A DNA stretch of 64,000 nt from Sphingomicrobium sp. Lineage in GTDB: Bacteria > Pseudomonadota > Alphaproteobacteria > Sphingomonadales > Sphingomonadaceae. A program made the translations under genes and the position numbers. Below, one piece after another: positions 57,047-64,000 of this stretch. The notes below the pieces were generated by a model, which made no database searches, was not told where the DNA came from, and saw only the letters and a list, made by a program, of their open reading frames with translations. The first letter of the stretch is position 1, and each line of letters begins with the position of its first letter. The stretch is taken from the NCBI GenBank assembly GCA_030447545.1, contig JAUJOV010000001.1, positions 229,642-293,641 on the forward strand, given 5' to 3'.

Positions 57047-57517
57047 ATGAAGTCTGCGGTCATCAAAGGCGCGGCGGCGCTCCTCGCGGCGAGCCTGCTC
57101 GCCGGGTGCACGCTGAGCACGCGCGAGCATCGCGGCTATGTGATGGACGAGGAGCTCGCCAATTCGATCGCGGTCGGCACCGACAACAAGCAATCGGTCG
57201 AGCAGACGCTCGGCCGGCCGACCTTCACCGGCACGTTCGACCAGAACGACTGGTATTATGTCGCCCGCGACACGCGCGCATTCGCATTCCGCAACCCGCG
57301 AGTCACCGACCAGACCGTGCTTCACGTGCGCTTCGACCAGGCCGGCAACGTCATCGCCGTGCGCAAGATGGACGAGAGCCTCGTCGCCATGGTCGACCCG
57401 GCCGACGACAAGACTCCGACGCTCGGCCGCAAGCAGGGCTTCTTCGAGGAGCTGTTCGGCGGCATCGGCACGATCACCCAGCCGGGTCTCCCCGGCTCGA
57501 GACGCCCGGGGCAGTAA
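57047..57517 (+). CDS. bamE: Outer membrane protein assembly factor BamE
   Basis: A 156-residue lipoprotein with lipobox LLAGC after a short signal peptide. The SmpA/OmlA core is DNKQSVEQTLGRPTFTGTFD, NDWYYVARDT and DQTVLHVRFDQAGNVIAV. BamE stabilises the BAM complex that inserts beta-barrels into the outer membrane. A ribosome site TAGGAG lies before ATG 57047. The C-terminal tail is Gly/Pro-rich. Confidence 0.92.
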   Translation: MKSAVIKGAAALLAASLLAGCTLSTREHRGYVMDEELANSIAVGTDNKQSVEQTLGRPTFTGTFDQNDWYYVARDTRAFAFRNPRVTDQTVLHVRFDQAGNVIAVRKMDESLVAMVDPADDKTPTLGRKQGFFEELFGGIGTITQPGLPGSRRPGQ

Positions 57518-57573
57518 GCCCGAAGTAACCCCAACGCCTTTGCGGGCGGACGCGTTTGGCCTAAGCCTGGCCC

Positions 57574-58341
57574 ATGACCGCAACGCCCGCCGGCATGACC
57601 TATGCCGACTATCTGGCGCTCGACCAGCTGCTCGGCGCGCAAAGGCCGCTGTCGCACCTTCACGATGAAATGCTGTTCATCGTCATCCACCAGACCAAGG
57701 AGCTGTGGATCAAGCAGATGCTCCACGAGCTCGAGCTTGCCATCGCCCTGGTCGGCGAGGACCGCTTTGCCCCCGCGTACAAGGCGCTTGCCCGGGTAAG
57801 CCGCATACAGTCGGTGATGACCCTGTCGTGGGACGTGCTCGCGACCCTGACGCCGGTCGACTATCTCGCCTTCCGCGAAGTGCTCGGCACCTCTTCGGGC
57901 TTCCAGTCGGCCCAGTTTCGCGAGCTCGAATATCGCATCGGCCTCAAGGACCCCGCATATCTCAGCCACTACACGGCCGACGGCCAGGCGCACGCGCGCC
58001 TCGTCGCCGCGCTCGAACGCGACAGCCTGCGGGACTCGAGCCATGCCGCGCTCGAGCGCGCCGGCTTCGACCTCGGCGACAGGTCGGAAGAGGCGCTCGC
58101 CGCCGCCTGGGTCGAGGTGTACCGCGACGCCGACCGCTGGTTCGACCTCTACCAGCTCGCCGAGAAGCTCGTGGACATGGATGACGCGCTCGCCGGCTGG
58201 CGGCACAAGCATGTGCTCACGGTCGAGCGGATCATCGGCAACAAGGTGGGCACCGGCGGCTCGCCCGGCGCGGCCTATTTGCGCTCGACGCTGGGCAAGC
58301 GCGCCTTTCCGGAGCTGTGGTCCCTGAGAACGGCTTTATGA
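57574..58341 (+). CDS. kynA: Tryptophan 2,3-dioxygenase
   Basis: A 255-residue heme dioxygenase that opens the indole ring of tryptophan to N-formylkynurenine. Motifs are MTYADYLALDQLLGAQ, HLHDEMLFIVIHQTKELWIK (substrate and heme region), SSGFQSAQFRELEYRIG and WRHKHVLTVERIIGNKVGTG with the heme-ligand histidine. It is followed by a kynureninase-like gene after 13 bases. No formamidase (kynB) is seen here. Confidence 0.95.
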   Translation: MTATPAGMTYADYLALDQLLGAQRPLSHLHDEMLFIVIHQTKELWIKQMLHELELAIALVGEDRFAPAYKALARVSRIQSVMTLSWDVLATLTPVDYLAFREVLGTSSGFQSAQFRELEYRIGLKDPAYLSHYTADGQAHARLVAALERDSLRDSSHAALERAGFDLGDRSEEALAAAWVEVYRDADRWFDLYQLAEKLVDMDDALAGWRHKHVLTVERIIGNKVGTGGSPGAAYLRSTLGKRAFPELWSLRTAL

Positions 58342-58354
58342 GGCGGACGGGGCT

Positions 58355-59548
58355 TTGAGTTTCAAGCCGTTGTTCTCGCGGAGCCTGTCGGCCGACTCCG
58401 ACCGGCTGCACATGGCCGCGCACAGCCATCACCTGTGGCCCGACGCGAGCTTCGAGGGCCAGGCCGACTGCTGGGACGACGCCGCGCGCCTCGCCGACCG
58501 CAAGTGGGACCGGATCATGGGCGAGGTCTGGCCCGAGGCGCAGCGCCACGTCGCCGCGGAGCTCGGCAGCGGGCAGCCGACTCGATCGTGTTCGCGCCGA
58601 ACACCCACGAGCTTCTGGTCCGGCTGTTCGCGGCCGTGCCCGCGCCAAGGCCGGTGCGAGTCCTCACCAGCGACGGCGAGTTCCACAGCGCCCGCCGCCA
58701 GTTCGCGCGGTGGGAGGAAAGCGGCGAGGCCGAGGTCGAGCGCATTGCGGCCGAGCCGTTCGACGGTTTTTCCGAGCGCTTCCTCGATCGCGCCCGCAGC
58801 GGCACGCCTGACCTGATCTTCGTCAGCCATGTGCTGTTCGCAAGCGGCCGCCGCTTCGAGCGCATCGAGGAGCTGGCGGCGCTCGGGCGACCCGAAGGGC
58901 CGTGGGTGGTGATCGACGGCTACCACGCGTTCATGGCCATTCCCCTCGCCGCTCGCCGGAGGGGCCGAGGTGCGCAGCACCGAAGGGGAGGGCGTGTCGG
59001 CCGCCGCCGGCCGCACGGCCTTCTATCTCGGCGGCGGCTACAAATATGCGATGTCGGGCGAGGGCTGTGCCTTCCTCCATGCGCCCGCGGGCTTCGGCCC
59101 CAGGCCGCCGATCACCGGCTGGTTCGCCGAGTTCGAGGATCTGACCCTTCCGCCGGGCCGCATGGGGTATGCGAAGGACGCGATGCGCTTCATAGGCGCG
59201 ACGTTCGATCCATCGGGGCTCTACCGCTTCAATGCGGTCCGCCGGATGCTCGACGAGAACGGCCTCACGACCGAGCGCATCTCCGCCCAGGTCCGGCGCC
59301 TGCAGGAGCGGCTGGTCGACGCGCTCGGCGCGACCCTGCTGCGCGCGGAGCGGCTGAACCGGCCCGGCGAGGCGCGCTTCCTCGCGTTTCGCAGCCGCGA
59401 GGCGCAGCGTTGGAAAGCCGCTCTCGAAGCACGCAACTGCATCACCGACGTTCGTGCCGACGTGCTTCGCATCGGTCTCGGCCTCTACCATGACGAGGAG
59501 GACGTCGACGCCTTCGCGGCGCTCGCGGCGCGCGGACTCGTCGCCTAG
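58355..59548 (+). pseudogene. Kynureninase-like PLP enzyme, two frameshifts
   Basis: A fold-type I PLP enzyme of the kynureninase / class V aminotransferase group, reading from TTG 58355 (SFKPLFSRSLSADSDRLHMA). The frame breaks near 58585, resuming SIVFAPNTHELLVRLFAAVP, and again near 58965 before FYLGGGYKYAMSGEGCAFLH, which carries the PLP lysine (GGYKYAMSG). The C-terminal part FIGATFDPSGLYRFNAVRRM is clean to 59548. Next to kynA, tryptophan breakdown to anthranilate or a related product is inferred. Corrected length is about 397 residues. Confidence 0.82.
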
Positions 59549-60193
59549 GGCTCGAGGCCTTCGCGCAGCAGCCGGTTGGCGACCCGGCTGACCTCGGCGG
59601 GCTTCTCCTTGCCCCACACGCCGAAGCGAAGCCCCAGGAACACGTTCATTCCCATGATCGCCCAGGCCTCGACCTCGGTCGCGAGCTTCGACTCGCTCGC
59701 GGCGACTTCGCCCTTCGCCCTGCCGGCGTCCAGCCGCGCGGCGATGCGCTGGGCCGTGGTCTCATAATGCCGGCGAAATCCCTCGGGGTCGACGAATTCG
59801 GCTTCGTCGATGATCCGGTAGACCTGGCGGTGCGAGCGCACGAACTGGAAGGAAGGCGGCCAGCGCGCGGCCCTCGCCGTCAAGGGCGTCTGTCGAGTCC
59901 TTGAGCGCCGGGGCGACCTCGTCGCGGACCTGCTCGGACATGTCGCGAACGAGCTCGCGGAACACCGCCTCCTTGCTGTCGAAATAGGTGTAGAAGGTGC
60001 CGAGCGCGACGCGCGCGCGGCTGGTGATCCCGACGATCGAGCCTTCCGAGAAGCCCTTTTCGCCGAACTCCTCGAGGGCTGCGTTGAGGATCTTGCGCAG
60101 CGTTCGCTCGCCGCGCGCGGTGCGCGGCGCCTTGCCGTCGCTGGCCGCGCTATTGGCTGGCGCGCCGGCGGGCTTTGCCTTCGTCCAGGGCAC
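59545..60193 (-). pseudogene. TetR family regulator, one frameshift near 59855
   Basis: The N-terminal helix-turn-helix is clear: RTLRKILNAALEEFGEKGFS, GITSRARVALGTFYTYFDSK, EAVFRELV. After GRALAAFL the frame changes and QFVRSHRQVYRIIDEAEFVD, EGFRRHYETTAQRIAARLDA and the C-terminal ligand domain continue to 59545. It converges on the kynureninase gene (4-base overlap) and faces the TonB receptor gene, so it may control that receptor or a lipid process; the ligand is unknown. Confidence 0.85.
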
Positions 60194-60363
60194 CAGCCGC
60201 CCCGGCGCCGCTCGTCTCGCGACCTTGTGCCAAATTGCCCCCCAAAATCACCCCTTGTCCCGCCGGACGCTTCATGCAAAGTTGAAAGCTGGTTCAGATT
60301 TCATAACCCTAAACGGGCGGCGATGCAAATGGCCGCTTCAGGGGACAAGCAGGGGAGGTTTCA

Positions 60364-62797
60364 ATGAGGATGACGTGGCTGCGCGGCGCCCGCTGCGCGA
60401 TGCTGGGGTCGATTTGCACCGCGGCGCTTGCGCCGCTCAGCCGGCGAGCGCCCAGAACGCGCCGCCGCCGGCCGATCCCGCGCCGGGGGCGGAAGTGCCG
60501 ACCGAGGAGGGCACGCCGCCGGCCGACGCGGTCACTCAGGACCAGCCGGCTCAGGGAATTCGCAGGACATCGTCGTCACCGCCCGGCGCCGTACCGAAGT
60601 GCTTCAGGACGTTCCGATCGCGGTCACGGCTTATTCGGGCGAGCAGCTCGACCGGCCAGGGGCGCTCGACATCAGCGACGTCGCCGACACCACGCCCAAC
60701 GTGAACCTCGAGACGTCGCGCGGCAGCAACACGACGCTGACCGCCTTCATCCGCGGCGTCGGCCAGCAGGACCCGGTCGCCGGCTTCGAGCAGGGCGTCG
60801 GCATCTACCTCGATGACGTCTATCTCAACCGGCCGCAGGGCGCGCTTCTCGACATCTACGACGTCGAGCGCATCGAGATCCTGCGCGGTCCGCAGGGCAC
60901 GCTCTACGGCCGCAACACCATTGGCGGCGCGGTGAAATATGTGACTCGCCGGCTTGCGGACGAGCCGAGAATCAGCGCCCGCGCCAATCTTGGCATGTAC
61001 AAGCAGGCCGACCTCATCGTCAGTGCGTCCACCCCCGTCGCGACGGGCGCGAAAATCGGCGTTGCCGGCGCCCGGCTCAGCCGCGGCGGTTTCGGCGACA
61101 ACCGCACCACGCGCGAGGAGAACTACAACCGCGACCTGTGGGCGGTGCGCGGCACCGCCGAGCTCGAGCCTACGCAAAGCGCATTCTTCCGGCTCTCGGG
61201 CGACTATACGCTCGACCGCAGCAACCCGCGCGGCGGCCACCGGCTGATCCCCGGTCTCGCCAGCGGCGCTCCGGTGCTCGACAATGAGTTCGACAGCCGC
61301 GGAGGGCTCGAGGACCCGAGGCAGAAGGTGCGCGGCGGCGGGCTTGCCCTCCATGGCGAGATCGGCGTCAACGACTGGCTGAAGCTGCGTTCGATCACCG
61401 CCTGGCGCAAAGACCGGAGCGACACGCCGATCGACTTCGACGCTCTTCGCGCGATCGATTTCGACGTCCCTGCAATCTACAAGAACCGCCAGTTCAGCCA
61501 GGAATTGCAGGCGGTCATCGAACGCGGGCCGCTCGCCGGCGTGGTCGGCGCCTATTACCTCAACGCCAACGCCTTCAACGTGTTCGACGTGCGGCTCTAC
61601 ACGCTTGTCCCGGGGCTCGGCCTCACGGCAGCCACTCGCGGCGACGTCGACACGAAGGCATGGGCGGGCTTTGGCGACTTCACCTATGACGTGACGGAGC
61701 AGATCAGCCTTTCGGCCGGCCTTCGCTACACCAACGACAAGCGTCACGCGGACATCCTGCGCCAGACGCTGATCCGCGGCGGCTCGCCCGAGCTCGGCGG
61801 GGTCGGCGAGTTCGACCAGACGGGCACGGTCATCGCGACCACTTCCGACTTCGAAGGGCGCCGCAAGGACACGGCGTGGACCCCCCGAGCGTCGGTCAGC
61901 TACAAGCCCAACCGGGACCACAACATCTACGCGAGCTACCAGCGCGGCTTCAAAGGCGGCGGCTTCGACCCGCGCGGCCAGTCGACCCAGGCGCCGAGCC
62001 AGTCGCCCGAGGACGTGTTCGAGTTCATGGCGTTCGATCCCGAGACGGTCGACAGCTACGAGATCGGCTGGAAGGGCGCCGGGCTCGGTCGGCGGCTGCG
62101 CTGGGCAGTGGCCGCTTTCCAGGCGGACTACGAGGACGTCCAGGTGCCGGGCTCGGCGGGCTGCGTCGTCGGCGGCGTGCAGACCTTCTGCGGAATCACC
62201 ACCAACGCGGGCAAGGCGCGCTTCCGCGGCATCGAGGTCGAGACGAATGCCCTGCTCGCCGAGGACATGGCGGCTGCCGGCGACCGCTTCGGCTTTGCCG
62301 GCTCGCTCGGCTACCTCGATGCCGAATACCGGGAGTTCATCACCAATATCGCCGGCCAGGGTCCCGTCGACGTCGCCGACTTCCGCGAGATCCAGAACAC
62401 GCCCAAGTGGACGATGAGCGGCTCGCTCGACTACGAAGTCCCCGCCGCCGGCGGCCGGATCAACGCCAACACCACCTTGTCGTACCGCAGCAGGACCCAG
62501 CAGTTCGAGCTGCGCAGCCCCGGGCTGGACCAGTCCGGCTTCGCCTCGTGGGACGCGAACCTCGTGTGGCGCTCGGGCGACCGGCGCTATACGGTCGGCC
62601 TTCACGGCAAGAACCTGACCGACAAGAGGTACGTGGTGTCCGGATACAATTTCCTCGCGCAGGACCCGTTCAGCGGCGACTTCATCCGCAACCCCACGAC
62701 CGGCAACGTCGTCCCCACGCTCGGCCGCGAGGGCGTCCTCACCGCCTTCTACGGCGCTCCGCGGCAGGTGTTCGTTTCGCTCGGGGTGAACTTCTGA
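60364..62797 (+). pseudogene. TonB-dependent receptor, frameshifts in the N-terminal 70 residues
   Basis: An outer membrane receptor for active uptake, powered by TonB. ATG 60364 gives a signal peptide (RGARCAMLGSICTAALAP) that goes out of frame near 60433; a Pro/Ala-rich stretch (SAQNAPPPADPAPGAEVP) lies in a second frame; after about 60556 the frame is clean. TonB-box-like DIVVTARRR, plug motifs VPIAVTAYSGEQL and GPQGTLYGRNTIGGAVKYVT, and a 22-strand barrel ending VFVSLGVNF follow. Two small indels explain the breaks. It abuts an MFS transporter; a siderophore, sugar or aromatic substrate cannot be told. Confidence 0.9.
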
Positions 62798-64000
62798 ACG
62801 ATCGCCCGATCGAGGATGCAGGGGCACGAGCGCTTCGCGCGCGCGTGCTCCTGCTCCTTCTGTTCGCCTACATCTTCAACTTCGTCGACCGCAACATCGT
62901 CGGGGTCCTGGCAGTCCCGATCCGCGAGGAATTCGAGCTCAGCGACACCGCGCTGAGCCAGCTCGGCGTCGCCTTCGGCATCTTCTACGCGACCATCGCC
63001 ATCCCCATCGCCTGGCTCGCCGACCGCAAGAGCCGGGTGAACATCATCGCCGCAGCAGTCGCGCTGTGGAGCCTGTTCACTGCCGTCTGCGGCCTCGTCC
63101 AGAACTACACCCAGCTGGTCGTCGCGCGGATGGGCGTGGCGGTCGGCGAAGCAGGCGGCATCGCCCCCTCCTACTCGCTGATCTCCGACTATTTCCCGCG
63201 CGAGAAGCGCTCGCGCGCGCTCGCCTTCTTCAGCCTCGGAATTCCGATCGGCTCGGCGCTCGGCGTGTTCTTCGGCGGCTGGCTCGCCGCCAACCTGTCG
63301 TGGCGCGCAGCGTTCGTGATCGTCGGCCTGCTCGGGCTTCCCGCGGCGCTTCTGATCAAGCTTCTGATCCCCGAGCCCGAGCGCGGCCGCCTCGACGCGC
63401 GCCCTGCAGCAGCGATCATCGACGCGCCGCCGCCCCACCAGGCGCCGCCGGCGCGCGAAGTTGCCGCTACGCTGTTTCGCACGCCCAGCTTTTGGCTGCT
63501 CTCCTTCGGCGCCGCGTCAGGATCGATCCTCGGCTACGGCCTGATCTTCTGGCTTCCCAGCTTCTTCAACCGCACCTTCGGGCTGCCGGTCGAGGACGTG
63601 GGCTGGTTCTACGGCTCGATCGTGCTCGTCGGCGGGGTCGCGGGAACCTGGCTCGGCGGGTGGCTCGGCGACCGGCTCGGCGCCTCTCGCCCAGCGGGCT
63701 ACGCGCTGATCCCGGCGGTCTGCTTCCTCATCGCCGCGCCGATCATTGCTCTGGGGCTGTTCGCGCCGAGCCTCGAGGTCGCCTGGCTCCTGTTCACGAT
63801 CGGCCAGATGCTCGCGCTCGCCTGGCTCGGCCCGGTGATCACCGCCATCCAGCACATCGTCGTGCCCTCGATGCGCGCGACGGCGTCGGCGAGCTTCCTG
63901 TTCATCAACAATCTGATCGGGATCGCCTTTGGGATCTACATCCTCGGCTGGCAGTCCGAAGCGATGAAGGCCGCGCAAGCCCAGGACTCGCTGGCATATA
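62794..64000 (+). CDS. MFS transporter, cut by the window end
   Basis: The first 400 or so residues of a major facilitator. The frame is open from just after the TonB receptor stop; a CTG at 62794 overlaps that stop, and GTG 62845 is a later option, so the true start is unclear. Membrane segments begin VLLLLLFAYIFNFVDRNIVG. Motif A is AWLADRKSRVN. The 2-3 and 8-9 loops (GWLGDRLGA) mark both halves. NFVDRN resembles sphingomonad spinster-like MFS proteins. It probably takes its substrate from the neighbouring TonB receptor. Confidence 0.85.
   Translation, partial: MNDRPIEDAGARALRARVLLLLLFAYIFNFVDRNIVGVLAVPIREEFELSDTALSQLGVAFGIFYATIAIPIAWLADRKSRVNIIAAAVALWSLFTAVCGLVQNYTQLVVARMGVAVGEAGGIAPSYSLISDYFPREKRSRALAFFSLGIPIGSALGVFFGGWLAANLSWRAAFVIVGLLGLPAALLIKLLIPEPERGRLDARPAAAIIDAPPPHQAPPAREVAATLFRTPSFWLLSFGAASGSILGYGLIFWLPSFFNRTFGLPVEDVGWFYGSIVLVGGVAGTWLGGWLGDRLGASRPAGYALIPAVCFLIAAPIIALGLFAPSLEVAWLLFTIGQMLALAWLGPVITAIQHIVVPSMRATASASFLFINNLIGIAFGIYILGWQSEAMKAAQAQDSLAY

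Overview
This GC-rich window looks like chromosomal DNA of an alphaproteobacterium, most likely a sphingomonad (Sphingomonadales). Evidence: the order mnmE-mnmG-rsmG-parA-parB; rho-hemJ-hemE facing maf-coaE-dnaQ across a short AT-rich gap, as around alphaproteobacterial origins; COQ9, a CBP3-type chaperone, DUF177, DUF1491 and DUF3576 proteins; and a TonB-dependent receptor next to an MFS transporter. The assignment rests on gene content and order only; no database search was possible.

Layout. 1-2.4 kb: a secreted hypothetical, yggS, a ThiE-like protein and a damaged exported protein. 2.6-7.1 kb: a tight operon of DUF3576 lipoprotein, leuS, lptE and holA. 7.2-12.6 kb (minus strand): chromosome segregation and tRNA modification, mnmE, mnmG, rsmG, parA, parB, with two perfect parS sites. 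12.6-16.5 kb (minus): terC, rho, hemE-hemJ. 16.45-16.75 kb: candidate replication origin. 16.75-24 kb (plus): maf, coaE, dnaQ, hpf, ptsN, DUF1491, a SleB-type hydrolase preceded by a strong RNA hairpin, mmcB, ycgN and a DUF45 protease; then a minus-strand PBP1A and msrB.

26.65-32.6 kb is an accessory island. It holds a DUF488 / dual-OB / DrmD gene set on the minus strand, with the DISARM-type helicase DrmD missing its C-terminal half, and a DUF3489-DUF2924-large serine recombinase cassette on the plus strand. It ends beside tRNA-Leu(GAG).

32.9-48 kb returns to core genes: a DUF3426 zinc-ribbon protein, ftsE-ftsX-ydcF-plsC, rpmI-rplT-pheS-pheT, an M49-like peptidase, an SDR, prs, nadE and gltX. 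48.3-51.7 kb is the riboflavin operon ribD-ribE-ribBX-ribH. Its RibB carries an N-terminal helix-turn-helix and sits just behind a perfect 20-bp palindrome. 51.8-64 kb: an EamA transporter, COQ9, a cytochrome c-FTR1 iron permease behind a Fur box, ssb, DUF177, the CBP3-type chaperone, bamE, kynA-kynU, a TetR regulator, a TonB receptor and an MFS transporter cut by the window edge.

Caution on quality: about fifteen genes, including near-essential single-copy ones (leuS, parA, parB, pheS, pheT, rplT, prs), are broken by 1-2-base indels, usually in G/C runs, while both halves stay well conserved. The simplest reading is residual sequencing error, not decay. Such genes are typed as pseudogene because the frame is broken as written, but most are probably intact in the organism.
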